DNA of 64,000 nucleotides from UBA2266 sp964406945 (GCA_964406945.1 CAYOTO010000009.1:24477-88476), one strand, 5' to 3'; counted from the first letter of the stretch, positions 32,702-41,786 are shown. Notes: generated by a model not told the origin, from the sequence alone. Numbers and translations: made by a program.

Positions 32702-34450
32702 TCAGCGTGCCCGGATAGCTCGCTCGGTCATGCGGGCGTCGATCTGAGTTGTTCTGAGTACCTCTTCGACCGAGACTATGCCGGCTTTTACTTTTTCGAG
32801 GCCGTCGACCTGCAGCGGAACCATGCCTGAGTCAAGGGCCTTGTTTCTGATCTGTCTGGTGCTGCATTGTTCCGTGATCAGGTCGGCGATTTCTTCGTTC
32901 TGTACGAACAGTTCGTGTATTGCGATCCGGCCTGAAAAGCCCGTGTTACGGCATTTTTTGCAGCCTGCTCCGCGATAGTATGTTTTTATGTCGACTCCGC
33001 TGCGTGTGACGGCTTTTTTGAGCACGAGCGGTGGTTCGTATTCGGTTTTGCAGGTGGGGCAAATCTTGCGTACGAGCCGCTGCGCCAGGACGCCGATTAG
33101 TGAAGCACTGACCAGATACGGGGCCACGTTGAGGTCCAGCAGGCGCGTTACCGCGCCGGGGGCGTCGTTGGTGTGAAGCGTCGAAAGCACGAGGTGGCCG
33201 GTCAGGGCCGCCTGAACCGCGATATTGGCGGTGTCTTCATCGCGGATTTCGCCGACCATGAGAATGTCGGGGTCCTGTCTCAGGAGACTTCTCAGTGCGG
33301 TGGAGAATTCAAATCCGGCGGGCGTATTGACCTGAAACTGGTTAACGCCGTTCATATTGTATTCGACCGGATCCTCGACCGTACAGATGTTGACCTCTTC
33401 GGTATTGAGTTCCGACAGAGCGGCATACAGGGTGGTATTTTTTCCGGAGCCGGTCGGCCCGGTTACAAGTACGATGCCGTTCGGCGCCTGTATTACCTGT
33501 CTGAACGTCTGCAGATTTTCATAGGTGAAGCCCAGTGCTTCGAGGTTGAAGAGGACTTTCTGCGGGTCTATGACACGGATTACGACTTTTTCGCCGAAGT
33601 TTCCGGGCATAACCGAGACTCGCAGGTCTATGGGCCTGCCTTCGACAAGGACGTGTATGCCCCCGTCCTGGGGCAGACGTCGCTGGGCAATGTCGAGTTC
33701 CGCCATGATTTTGATTCGGGAGACTATTGCGGCGTTCATCTGATGCGGCGGTCTCATGGCTTCGTAGAGCTTGCCATCCACGCGGTAGCGAATCCTCAAG
33801 GAATTGTCGTCCGGTTCGATGTGGATGTCGCTGGCGTTTTCGCGAACGGCGTTGTAGAGCAGATAATTGACCAGCTTCACGACGGGCGACTGGCCGGCGA
33901 TTTCCGCCAGATTGCTGATGTCCTCGGTGATGTTCTCGATGAGCGTGAAATCATCGAGGCCCTGTTCGTCTATTATGTCGTCGATGACGAATACATTGGC
34001 CGCGGGCAGGTAGGTTTGCAGGGTGGCCCGAATGTCCTTGGCGGTGGAACAGACAACCTGGACCCGACAGCCGCTGATGCGTTCTATTTCGTCAATCAGG
34101 AATACGTTGGTCGGTTCGGAGACCGCGACCGTGAGGACTTCGTTGACTTTGAACAGCGGCAGGACTATGTGCTCTTCGAGGAAGTCGCGGGGAAGTATGT
34201 CGAAGGTCTTGACGTCGCAGACCTTGGGTCCTACCTGGGCGTACGGCACCCCGTAGCCGGCGGCGAGCGTTTCGGCTATCTGGTTCTCGGTGCAGAAGCC
34301 CATCTCGACGAGCAGTTCGCCCAGGAGCTTCTGATGGCCCTTGAGCTTCTGCTCGGACAGGGCATGCTCGATCTGCTCTTTGGTGACTATCTCACGCGCT
34401 ATGAGCAGTTGTCCGAGCTGCATTTTATTTGTCGCAGTCGCCTGTGACAT
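32702..34450 (-). CDS. gspE: Type II secretion / pilus assembly ATPase GspE/PilB
   Basis: A 582-residue hexameric ATPase. ATG 34450 has GGAG eight bases upstream; the frame opens at 34495. An N-terminal MshEN domain (LGQLLIAREIVTKEQIEHAL), a linker and the ATPase core follow, with ASDIHIEPDDNSLRIRYRVD, the Walker A sequence GPTGSGKNTTLYAALSE, the Asp box VEDPVEYNM, Walker B ILMVGEIRDEDTANIA and the zinc motif CPTC / CKKC. In Walker A the residue after Lys is Asn (codon at 33437-33439) where Thr or Ser is usual. The MshEN domain in related PilB binds cyclic di-GMP, which fits the HD-GYP gene upstream. Confidence 0.94.
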   Translation of the reverse strand: MSQATATNKMQLGQLLIAREIVTKEQIEHALSEQKLKGHQKLLGELLVEMGFCTENQIAETLAAGYGVPYAQVGPKVCDVKTFDILPRDFLEEHIVLPLFKVNEVLTVAVSEPTNVFLIDEIERISGCRVQVVCSTAKDIRATLQTYLPAANVFVIDDIIDEQGLDDFTLIENITEDISNLAEIAGQSPVVKLVNYLLYNAVRENASDIHIEPDDNSLRIRYRVDGKLYEAMRPPHQMNAAIVSRIKIMAELDIAQRRLPQDGGIHVLVEGRPIDLRVSVMPGNFGEKVVIRVIDPQKVLFNLEALGFTYENLQTFRQVIQAPNGIVLVTGPTGSGKNTTLYAALSELNTEEVNICTVEDPVEYNMNGVNQFQVNTPAGFEFSTALRSLLRQDPDILMVGEIRDEDTANIAVQAALTGHLVLSTLHTNDAPGAVTRLLDLNVAPYLVSASLIGVLAQRLVRKICPTCKTEYEPPLVLKKAVTRSGVDIKTYYRGAGCKKCRNTGFSGRIAIHELFVQNEEIADLITEQCSTRQIRNKALDSGMVPLQVDGLEKVKAGIVSVEEVLRTTQIDARMTERAIRAR

Positions 34451-34564
34451 TCTGACTTCTCCGCCCCTCTGCCTTCTGCAGAGTGCAACCCGCACCCGAG
34501 TGCGGTCGTTTCCATTAAATCAATCTGTTATGGGCGATCATTCGCCCGAGCTTTTGCTCTCGAC

Positions 34565-34900
34565 TTATGCAAAGCTTTTCACCGCTTCGCTCAGTTCCTC
34601 GTAGAGGTCGAATTCATCCCGCAGCCGGGTGATCTCGAGTATCTTTTCGCAGTTTTCCTCCAGGCCGGCCAGCCTGAATCCGCATCTGTTATCATTGCAG
34701 TAATCGCGAGCCCACAAGAGCATTTCAAGCCCCTGGCTGTCGATGAATCCGACCTTGTCCATATCCAGGACAATACCTCGGGCGCTGTTGGTAATTGTTT
34801 CGGTAATCTTGTTCTCGAACATGTCGATGAAGTCGGTCTCCAGCTCGCCTTCGAGTTCGATTACGGTAACATCGTTGTATTTCTGGTCTTTTATTTTCAT
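34565..34900 (-). CDS. STAS-domain protein (anti-sigma factor antagonist-like)
   Basis: A 111-residue single STAS domain. The SpoIIAA-type phospho-Ser motif is visible as VGFIDSQGLEMLLWA, with LEGELETDFIDMFENKI before it. Such proteins usually bind an anti-sigma factor or kinase and switch it by partner phosphorylation. Its start (ATG 34900) overlaps the last four bases of the GAF/HD-GYP gene (34897), so the two are translationally coupled. Here it sits between c-di-GMP and pilus ATPase genes, suggesting local control of the secretion system. No obvious anti-sigma factor is nearby. Confidence 0.88.
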   Translation of the reverse strand: MKIKDQKYNDVTVIELEGELETDFIDMFENKITETITNSARGIVLDMDKVGFIDSQGLEMLLWARDYCNDNRCGFRLAGLEENCEKILEITRLRDEFDLYEELSEAVKSFA

Positions 34901-36570
34901 CTGATGAGCGTTCCGACCGCGGCGGTTCCGTATTCGGCCAGGTTGTCGGTGCCGTGAATCTCACCGAAGCCGTCGCGGATAGTTTTCCACAGTTCATCAA
35001 TATCGCTTGCTAGGAAGATTTTGCCTATTTCTTCGTCGAACTGCTTGCCGAGTCCTTTTTCGATCTCGCGCAGAGCGGTTGCGACGCACAGTGCTTCTCT
35101 GTAGCTTCTTCTGGAGGTCATCGCATCGAATGTATCGGCCAACTGTACGATTTTGCCGATGAGCGGTATACGCTCGGCGGTAAGACCCTGTGGATATCCG
35201 TGGCCGTCCATTCTCTCGTGGTGACAGAGCACGCCGGGAACGATGTCTTTCATCTGGCGGATGGTCCCGAGGATTCCTGCGCCAATTGCCGGATGGGCTT
35301 TTATTCGTTCCCATTCGTTGTGGGTCAGGGGGCCGTTCTTGCGAAGCACGGCCTCGTCGACTCCGATCTTTCCGATGTCATGCAGCAATCCGGCCAGGTA
35401 TATTCGGTGCACCTGCTCCTGGCTCAGGTCGTGTCTTTCGGCAACTCTTTCGGCGATCCACCTGCTTATGAAAGCGACTCTTTCGGAATGGCCTCTGGTG
35501 TACTGATCTTTGGCATCTATGCTGCTTGTCAGGGCCATCAGGGAGCCGAGGAAGAGTTCCTTGAGGTCCTTGAAGAGCCGCCCGTTGTCGATAAACACCG
35601 CGCATCCGTTCGCAACCGAATTGAAGAGCTTGATGTCGATCGAATCGAAATCCTCCTTATCGACGCGATTGACGGCCACCATTATGCCGACAACGCAGTT
35701 GCCGTCTTTGGTTCTGATAGCGTACTGCGATTCGGGCTGCTCTTTTCCGTAGAGAGGGACCGCGATTATGTTTTCTACGTTTTTAGGCCAGTCGTATTTC
35801 ATCGGCGTGTCGACATTGCTGTCGAGCAGTGCTTCCTTGCCGAGATTCAACTCTTCCAGTAGCCGGCTGTAAATAATGTTTGCCATTCTGCGGTCGACTT
35901 CGATCACTCCGGAACCGGCGGCGACGGCAAGTCTGCGTTCATCGTCGACGGCCCTTTCTATAAGTATGGCGATGCCCTCGACGAGGACTATTTCGGTGAG
36001 ACTGTCGCACGCCATCTGAAGGAAATTAGTGTCGGCCTCGGTAACCTTCATATTCATGCCGAGTTTGTGAAGCAGGACCAGTTCTTCGTAGGTCTGGGCC
36101 AGTTCAGTGCCGACTTTTTCAATCTGTAGATCTGTCTTGATGGCAGCCTGGAAATTCTGCGCCAGCAGTTCGAGTATTTCCTTGAGGTAGGCGGATGCGC
36201 TGTCCAGAGAACCGTTTGCAGTTCGACCCAGGTCGACTATTACGGCCGCCAGAGGCTCGCAGGCGGCGGTCTGGCTGGGCGCCGGACTGAGAACCACAAC
36301 GAAGACCGTGTTTTCGTCGGAGAACGAATGCACCGGCGAGTACACGGCGGAATCGGTATACATGTGAACCGTCGCTTCGAGCGCGCGACGCCCGTACTCG
36401 ATCAATTCGCTGCTGTCGGATTCGAAGTTTCCGCCGCATGTACTGTGCAGCAGTTCTCCGCTGCTGTCACACAGGGCGAAATTGTGACCGAAGGCGCATA
36501 TCTTGTCCCCGAATTGCTTGAGTCGGCGCAACTGGATCGCCGAAAGAGTTGTCACGGCTGTTTGGAGCAT
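34897..36570 (-). CDS. GAF and HD-GYP domain protein, probable c-di-GMP phosphodiesterase
   Basis: A 557-residue soluble protein. The N-terminal 340 residues contain two GAF-like segments (for example FAVIVDLGRTANG-type turns and DLKELFLGSLMALTSSIDAK as a linker helix). The C-terminal 200 residues are an HD-GYP domain with HSERVAFISRWIAERVA, LAGLLHDIGKIGVDEAVLRK (HD pair), HPAIGAGIL and HHERMDGHGYPQGL (the GYP motif). The metal ligands of HD-GYP are intact, so c-di-GMP hydrolysis is likely. Upstream is a receiver gene; downstream, overlapping by four bases, is the STAS protein. There is no membrane segment. Confidence 0.9.
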   Translation of the reverse strand: MLQTAVTTLSAIQLRRLKQFGDKICAFGHNFALCDSSGELLHSTCGGNFESDSSELIEYGRRALEATVHMYTDSAVYSPVHSFSDENTVFVVVLSPAPSQTAACEPLAAVIVDLGRTANGSLDSASAYLKEILELLAQNFQAAIKTDLQIEKVGTELAQTYEELVLLHKLGMNMKVTEADTNFLQMACDSLTEIVLVEGIAILIERAVDDERRLAVAAGSGVIEVDRRMANIIYSRLLEELNLGKEALLDSNVDTPMKYDWPKNVENIIAVPLYGKEQPESQYAIRTKDGNCVVGIMVAVNRVDKEDFDSIDIKLFNSVANGCAVFIDNGRLFKDLKELFLGSLMALTSSIDAKDQYTRGHSERVAFISRWIAERVAERHDLSQEQVHRIYLAGLLHDIGKIGVDEAVLRKNGPLTHNEWERIKAHPAIGAGILGTIRQMKDIVPGVLCHHERMDGHGYPQGLTAERIPLIGKIVQLADTFDAMTSRRSYREALCVATALREIEKGLGKQFDEEIGKIFLASDIDELWKTIRDGFGEIHGTDNLAEYGTAAVGTLIR

Positions 36571-36586
36571 GATGATCCCTCAACGA

Positions 36587-37000
36587 CTAATCCTTCTGAT
36601 GTGTGTGGGCGCTGTCGGCTGCAACTGTTTTCTGGTAAAGGATATCTTCGATATTTCCGAGCAGCTCTTTCGGACTGAATGGTTTGCTCAGGCACGCCGA
36701 GATGAGCAGTTGCTCTCTCTGTTCATCGGTGACGGCAAAACTCCTTGCGGTCAGCAAGATTGCGGGTATTTCTCTGGTCTGCTCGCAGGCGCGGAGTTTT
36801 TCGAGAAATTCGATGCCGCTCATGACGGGCATCTGGTAATCGGTGACTACGATATCGGGCTTTTCGGAGCAAGCCAGTTCGAAGGCGTCCGCGCCGTTAT
36901 CGGCCGTTATGATTTCGTATCCGTTGTTGCGGAGCTTTATTGCGACCACATGCACGATGTGAATTTCGTCGTCCACAACCAGTACTTTTTTGCCTGTCAT
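36587..37000 (-). CDS. Single-domain response regulator
   Basis: A 137-residue receiver domain with acidic residues KVLVVDDEIHIV, the phospho-Asp in IVVTDYQMPVMSGIEF, the switch Thr in ILLTA and Lys in LSKPFSP. No DNA-binding domain follows. It lies directly after the PAS histidine kinase gene and before the GAF/HD-GYP gene, so it probably carries the kinase signal to the HD-GYP/STAS module, but this is inferred from gene order only. Confidence 0.9.
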   Translation of the reverse strand: MTGKKVLVVDDEIHIVHVVAIKLRNNGYEIITADNGADAFELACSEKPDIVVTDYQMPVMSGIEFLEKLRACEQTREIPAILLTARSFAVTDEQREQLLISACLSKPFSPKELLGNIEDILYQKTVAADSAHTHQKD

Positions 37001-37057
37001 TCGTACTCTCCAAATATCAGCTTCAGGTGTAAACTAATGTCGGTGCGTGGTGCGGCT

Positions 37058-38536
37058 TCAGCCGGTCTCAACAGTTGCGAGGCCGACGGCCAGGGGCAAC
37101 TCGAAGCCGAATGTGCTTCCCTGGCCCTGCTTGCTCTCTACGAACACTCGACCGCCATGAACAGTTTCGACTATCTGTTTGACGAGGTTTAGGCCCAGAC
37201 CGGTACCCTTTGCCTGCTTGTTATTAGCGCCGACACGGTAGAATTTGTCGAAGACATGGTCTACTTCGTCTTCTGGGATTCCAACGCCTGTGTCGGTAAC
37301 GGTAACAACGACGGTCTGTGCCGCGTCGTCGACCTGGCTGTCAATATTTACTTTTCCGCCCGCGGGGGTGTACTTAACAGCATTGCTGAGCAGGTTCACT
37401 ATAACCTGATTGATCATGTCCTTATCGGCGTTTACCTGGTCAAATACGATCGGGTTGGGCGCGGTTACCTCGATATTCTTTTCAGAGGCGAAGCTCTTGA
37501 TCATCTTGAGCTGCTCCTGAATCAGTATCGTGAGGCTAACCTGCTCTTTGCTGACTTTTGTCAGACCGGATTCTATGCGGGATATGTTGAGTATGTCTTC
37601 TATGAGGCGTTTGAGACGCTGGGCCTGCGTTTGTATAACATTATAGAATTCACTGCGGGTTTCTTCGTCGTCTGCTTCGCCGTCCACCAGCATTTCAGAA
37701 TACGCGGTTATGGATGCCAGCGGCGTCTTCAGTTCGTGTGACACGTGGCTGACGAAGTCGTTCTTGGCCTGCGATATTTCTTTTTCCCTTGTGATGTCGT
37801 GCAGTACGGAGACCGTGCCGCAGATGTGATCACGTTCGTCGTATACGCAGGATACTATCGTGTCGAACACGCGCGGTCCGTCGCCGTGGGTGAATTCAAG
37901 CTCCTGTCGCGTTGCACGGGCCTTGCTGGAGCGGCAGTGTTTGAGAAGTTGGACGAAGTGCATTCTGTCGTCCGGGACGACGTCCTGGATGTGTCTGTGC
38001 TGAGCTTTATCGGCGTCGAACCCGAGCAGTTCGGCCGCGGCGTCGTTTGCAATCAGCAGTCTGTCGCTTTCATCCAGCGCTACCACGGCGTCGCATATAC
38101 TGTAGATTATCGCTTCGGTGTTGCGCTGCCTGCGATTCGAGAGCTGCAACTGTATCTGCAGATCCTTTACGCGACAATCATGGTCGTCCAGTTTGGAGGC
38201 GTAGACATCGAAACGCTCCTGGAGCGTATCGGTAAGGTCTTTGACTACGGGATTGTCCCTGTGCTTGAGTTCGATATCCGAGGGGCTTTTGAGCCAGGCG
38301 GACGCGGACGTGATTCCGGCGGTCAGCGTAAGCCACTGCCACCCGAGCCAGAGCACGCCAAGAACGCCTGCTACACTGCTGACCAGCGCGATGATGTTTA
38401 GAACTCTCATCGCGCCGGCAGCACTGGTACCCACTCCGATGCCAGAACCCCGCCATGCTGCAAACGCTCCTGCAAGCAGGCCGATGACAGCTACGGCGAG
38501 GACTATCAACGATATGTTTTTTCTCTTATCCAGCAT
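37058..38536 (-). CDS. Membrane PAS-domain sensor histidine kinase
   Basis: A 492-residue kinase. ATG 38536 follows AGGAAAAG. Two N-terminal membrane helices (SLIVLAVAVIGLLAGAFAAW and RVLNIIALVSSVAGVLGVLW) are joined by a short loop, then comes a soluble coiled stretch. Next are a PAS domain (IYSICDAVVALDESDRLLIA, AAAELLGFD), HisKA with the phospho-acceptor VSHELKTPLASITAYSEML, and HATPase_c (NQVIVNLLSNAVKYTPAGGK, GVGIPEDEVDHVFDKFYRVG, GTGLGLNLVKQIVETVHGGR). It sits upstream of a receiver gene, a likely pair. The position inside a secretion operon suggests it senses envelope or surface state; the input signal is unknown. Confidence 0.92.
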   Translation of the reverse strand: MLDKRKNISLIVLAVAVIGLLAGAFAAWRGSGIGVGTSAAGAMRVLNIIALVSSVAGVLGVLWLGWQWLTLTAGITSASAWLKSPSDIELKHRDNPVVKDLTDTLQERFDVYASKLDDHDCRVKDLQIQLQLSNRRQRNTEAIIYSICDAVVALDESDRLLIANDAAAELLGFDADKAQHRHIQDVVPDDRMHFVQLLKHCRSSKARATRQELEFTHGDGPRVFDTIVSCVYDERDHICGTVSVLHDITREKEISQAKNDFVSHVSHELKTPLASITAYSEMLVDGEADDEETRSEFYNVIQTQAQRLKRLIEDILNISRIESGLTKVSKEQVSLTILIQEQLKMIKSFASEKNIEVTAPNPIVFDQVNADKDMINQVIVNLLSNAVKYTPAGGKVNIDSQVDDAAQTVVVTVTDTGVGIPEDEVDHVFDKFYRVGANNKQAKGTGLGLNLVKQIVETVHGGRVFVESKQGQGSTFGFELPLAVGLATVETG

Positions 38537-38558
38537 GATACTTTTCCTGTTTGTTAAA

Positions 38559-38582
38559 GCGCGGCGCCCGAAGGCGCCGCGC
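38559..38582 (-). terminator. Very stable UUCG-loop hairpin between secretin and kinase genes
   Basis: Arms GCGCGGCGCC and GGCGCCGCGC form a perfect 10-bp stem. Read in the direction of transcription (minus strand), the loop is TTCG closed by C-G, the extra-stable tetraloop, followed by TTTAA. The T-run is short, so I read it as an attenuator or mRNA-stability element rather than a full terminator. It lies 13 bases after the secretin stop and 22 before the kinase start. Confidence 0.6.
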
Positions 38583-38595
38583 ACAACAAGCAGTG

Positions 38596-40485
38596 TTACG
38601 GTCTGGTCCAGTTAGGAGCTTCCTGCTCGTCAACCTCCTGATTTACCAGCCTTTCGAGCTTTTCGTACTGGGCCGGATCGGTCTCTTTGACGATTCTCTC
38701 TTTAAGCCGTATGGCCTCGAGATATGTCGGACGTCTCTTCAAAGACTTTTTGACGTATTTCAGGGCGGTGTAATTGTCGCCCTCGACGTACGCTTGAGCG
38801 GCCCTGGAGTAATCATCCTCGGCCAGTCTGGGCCTGTCGATCCACTGCAACGCATCCTTAGCTGCATATCTCTTTCGGCTTACGTCCGCCGCACGCGCTT
38901 CGCCGTCCGTCTCTCTGGGTTCTTCGATAATGTGCGGCGTAAGCAGGATCATGACCTCCTGACGGGTGACTGAGTCGGCGGTGCCCCTGAAGGCGGCTCC
39001 GACCCAGGGCAGATCTCCGAGAAGCGGGACCTGTGTTCTCTTGGTCGAAGTTTTGTCGCGAAACAGCCCGCCGATCACAATCGTCTGACCGTCTCTGACC
39101 ATGATATTCGTAACCAGTTCGGCCGAGGTTTCGTCAGGAATGCCTTGGGCGTTGAGTTCACCGGAACTGTCCTTCGGATGAATATCCATACGGATGTAGC
39201 CGTCGTTGCCGATATACGGACGGAACGAGAGCTTGGTACCGGTATCGAGGAATTCCACCTTTTCGGTCGTCGAGGTATCGATCTGAGTGGTCTGTGACCT
39301 GTAACCGATCTTGGTTCCGATATAAACCTGACCAAGCTGTTTGTTGACGGCCAAAATCTTGGGATTGGCCATAATGGTAACGTCGGTTATCGTCTCGACG
39401 GCTCTGATGAAGACGCCCACGTCGTCGTGAGTAACTCCAATCGAAAGCCCGCCGGAGTTAGTAACCTGGCTGGTTCCAACCCCTCTGAAAAAATCGGCGG
39501 CACCGTCCAGCAGATCACCCGCAGCCGGAGTGGCACCGGGCAATTGTGTGATTACGTTGTCCAGCGTGCTCCAGTCGATGCCGAACTGCGTATCCTCCGT
39601 CAGAGAAACGACGAGGATAGTGGCCTCAACGAGGACCTGAAGCGGACGTGTGTCTATCTTGTTGATTATCTCTCGGACCTCTCCGAGGTTTTCGGGATAA
39701 TCGTAAACCACAAGCGCGTCCTGCTGCGCGGTTGAGTCTCCTCCTCCGGCGGAAGCGGCAATTGAAGAATCCGTCGGGAACAGGATATCCGAGGCCGACG
39801 TGGCCTGAACCTGCGCGTTCTCGCTGAGAACCGGCTGAATCAGGTTTTGGGCTTCGGCCGCGGAAATATAATAAAGGGTGAAAATCTCGAACGTGAGACG
39901 GTCGAGATCCTTGAGTTTCTTCTTGTACTCATCCTTGGTGTACACCTTTATCATATCGCCCTGGTCCTCGTACCTGAATTCGTCGCCGAGGACGGCGTCC
40001 AGAGCCTGTTCGAAGGTAACTTCATTGAGTGCTCTGAACGCGAGCTGGCCGTCCACTCCCGCGGAGGGAACGATGTTCTTGTTATACATGCTGGCCAGCA
40101 GAGCCAGAGCATCGCGAATGCCGAAGTCTTTCTCGAACTTGAAGGACTGGACATCGGCGCCGTCGCTGACTTTCGTTACGACGACCTCGGGGACCGCTTC
40201 ATCCGACGCCGGCTCGGCGGACGGAACAGCCGGCGGCTGATCTTCGCCCTGCGGCTCGACGAGTTCCTCATCGTCGGCCATGGCTACATCGAGAAACTCA
40301 GGTTCGGACGCGACCGATGTTTCCATATCTTCCGTCATTGCAATGTTGGGCTCGGCTACGGGATCCGCGGCGTCCATTTGCGGGTCACCCAGGGCCATTG
40401 CGACCATAGCGACAAGAACCATAATGCCCACGACGAGGTTCTTCCCTAACTGGGCCCAACCACTATTTGTCAGTTTTGTATACAT
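38596..40485 (-). CDS. gspD: Secretin, GspD/PilQ-type outer-membrane channel
   Basis: A 629-residue protein. ATG 40485 has TAGGAGT six bases upstream; the frame opens at 40551. After an N-terminal helix (NLVVGIMVLVAMVAMALG) comes an acidic spacer, an N-domain (FGIRDALALLASMYNKNIVP, FEQALDAVLGD), a second domain (LYYISAAEAQNLIQPVLSEN, LVVYDYPENLGEVREIINKI) and the secretin channel (VLVEATILVVSLTEDTQFGI, MVRDGQTIVIGGLFRDKTS, VPLLGDLPWVGAAFRG, VMILLTPHIIEEP). A C-terminal extension of about 80 residues looks like helical TPR pieces (AAQAYVEGDNYTALKYVKKS). Secretins form the outer-membrane pore of type II secretion and type IV pili. It is followed by a strong hairpin and the regulatory genes. Confidence 0.93.
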   Translation of the reverse strand: MYTKLTNSGWAQLGKNLVVGIMVLVAMVAMALGDPQMDAADPVAEPNIAMTEDMETSVASEPEFLDVAMADDEELVEPQGEDQPPAVPSAEPASDEAVPEVVVTKVSDGADVQSFKFEKDFGIRDALALLASMYNKNIVPSAGVDGQLAFRALNEVTFEQALDAVLGDEFRYEDQGDMIKVYTKDEYKKKLKDLDRLTFEIFTLYYISAAEAQNLIQPVLSENAQVQATSASDILFPTDSSIAASAGGGDSTAQQDALVVYDYPENLGEVREIINKIDTRPLQVLVEATILVVSLTEDTQFGIDWSTLDNVITQLPGATPAAGDLLDGAADFFRGVGTSQVTNSGGLSIGVTHDDVGVFIRAVETITDVTIMANPKILAVNKQLGQVYIGTKIGYRSQTTQIDTSTTEKVEFLDTGTKLSFRPYIGNDGYIRMDIHPKDSSGELNAQGIPDETSAELVTNIMVRDGQTIVIGGLFRDKTSTKRTQVPLLGDLPWVGAAFRGTADSVTRQEVMILLTPHIIEEPRETDGEARAADVSRKRYAAKDALQWIDRPRLAEDDYSRAAQAYVEGDNYTALKYVKKSLKRRPTYLEAIRLKERIVKETDPAQYEKLERLVNQEVDEQEAPNWTRP

Positions 40486-40617
40486 AGTACGACTCCTACC
40501 GCCCCGGTCCTGACATTCAGAAAGCGGGACGCTATACAACTTGTGATACACAGATGGGTCCGCACATGCGACCGGGTCTTTTGCCGCGAGCCGATAATGC
40601 CGGAATCCCGGATACAG

Positions 40618-41223
40618 CTATTTCACAATCGTCTGCGCAAGCTTGATCTTTACACTTGCGTCGTTGCACCGCAACGTTACGGTGTCACGTTCGATACCGA
40701 TCACTTCAAATTCGACCTTTTTTCGCCCTTCTCCAATCAGCAGCGTCTGGCCCCTGGTTAGCACCTGTCCGTTGATAACAGCCCGGAGCCTGCCGCTGCC
40801 CGTCACAGTCGCTTCGAGTCTTAGTTGTTGCGCTAACTTCTTGATTACTTCTGCGTTGTCGGTGTTGGGGTCTATGCCTACACCATCGTCCTTGAGGTTG
40901 TGTGAGTTCAAGTCTTTGAACGCCAGCCATTTATCGGCGGCGAAAATATCTCGTGTGAGGCGGTCGTTTCTGCCCTCGACCACGGGCAGTTGTCTGTAAG
41001 ATACATCTACCGGTTCTGGTTTGGGCTTTTTGGTAAGTGCCTCGGGATTTATCTGGTTCGCGGCCTGTGCCGCGGCCGGCTCACTGCGGACAATTACCCG
41101 CACCCACATCAGAGCCATCACGGCCGTCAGGCATGTAGCCATGACAACTTTTTTCTTCTCGGCTTTCATGCGGGCGATAATACCGCCGCCGTGATGCAAA
41201 TTGTTTTTATGGTTCGTTCTCAT
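40618..41223 (-). CDS. GspC/PilP-like inner-membrane protein
   Basis: A 201-residue bitopic protein placed where PilP or GspC is expected, between pilO and the secretin gene. There is one membrane helix (VMATCLTAVMALMWVRVIV), an Ala/Pro-rich linker (SEPAAAQAANQINPEAL), and a small beta domain with VINGQVLTRGQTLLIGEG and FEVIGIERDTVTLRCNDASV that resembles the GspC/PilP HR domain contacting the secretin. Sequence similarity to either family is weak, so the role is inferred from position and domain shape. It starts three bases after pilO stops; an alternative start is ATG 41169. Confidence 0.7.
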   Translation of the reverse strand: MRTNHKNNLHHGGGIIARMKAEKKKVVMATCLTAVMALMWVRVIVRSEPAAAQAANQINPEALTKKPKPEPVDVSYRQLPVVEGRNDRLTRDIFAADKWLAFKDLNSHNLKDDGVGIDPNTDNAEVIKKLAQQLRLEATVTGSGRLRAVINGQVLTRGQTLLIGEGRKKVEFEVIGIERDTVTLRCNDASVKIKLAQTIVK

Positions 41224-41225
41224 AT

Positions 41226-41777
41226 TCAGCTTTTGTTCGGTTCGGGTTTTCCCCGGTGAAAAATGACGGCCTGCGTCTTCATGTTGACCCGGCCGGACAT
41301 CGATTCATCGTTGATCAGTTCCACTTTTTCGATCCGAACGAATCTTTCGAGAGTCTGCAGGTGTTGGAAGAATTCGAACATATGCACGAGTCTTCCCTTG
41401 CATTTTATTTCAACGGGTATGCACTGCAGTTTTCCCGCTGTGATTTCTTCGCCGGGAGTAACATTCTGGTCTTCCAGGCCGTGCTCGTTCATCAGCGATG
41501 CTATTCTGCTTAGAAACACGCCGAGAGCACGCCGGTCGGTGATGCCTGATTCGTAGCTTTCGACATCGGCCTCGAGCGCTTCGATCTTGTGTCGAAGTAC
41601 GCTGAGCTGACGCTGATCGGCGGCTGATTGGGCGATTTCCATCGTCCTTACGGCCTTTTCCTGCCTGATCTCGCTCATGGCACGGCGAAGGGGCAGGTAC
41701 CGCCCCACCAGGAATACTCCGCCAAGCACCGCGGCAATCAGGCAGATCGTAAGTTGTTGTCTTTCGGCGAAAAACAT
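41226..41777 (-). CDS. pilO: Pilus assembly protein PilO
   Basis: A 183-residue bitopic protein: a short cytoplasmic start, one helix (LTICLIAAVLGGVFLVGRYL), a coiled-coil stretch (LRHKIEALEADVESYESGI) and a ferredoxin-like periplasmic domain (GRLVHMFEFFQHLQTLERFV, VELINDESMSGRVNMKTQAV), the usual PilO plan. PilO pairs with PilN and links the inner-membrane PilM ring to the secretin. It follows pilN by nine bases. The tail is close to the next gene, with no gap for a terminator. Confidence 0.8.
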   Translation of the reverse strand: MFFAERQQLTICLIAAVLGGVFLVGRYLPLRRAMSEIRQEKAVRTMEIAQSAADQRQLSVLRHKIEALEADVESYESGITDRRALGVFLSRIASLMNEHGLEDQNVTPGEEITAGKLQCIPVEIKCKGRLVHMFEFFQHLQTLERFVRIEKVELINDESMSGRVNMKTQAVIFHRGKPEPNKS

Positions 41778-41786
41778 GACTGCGTT

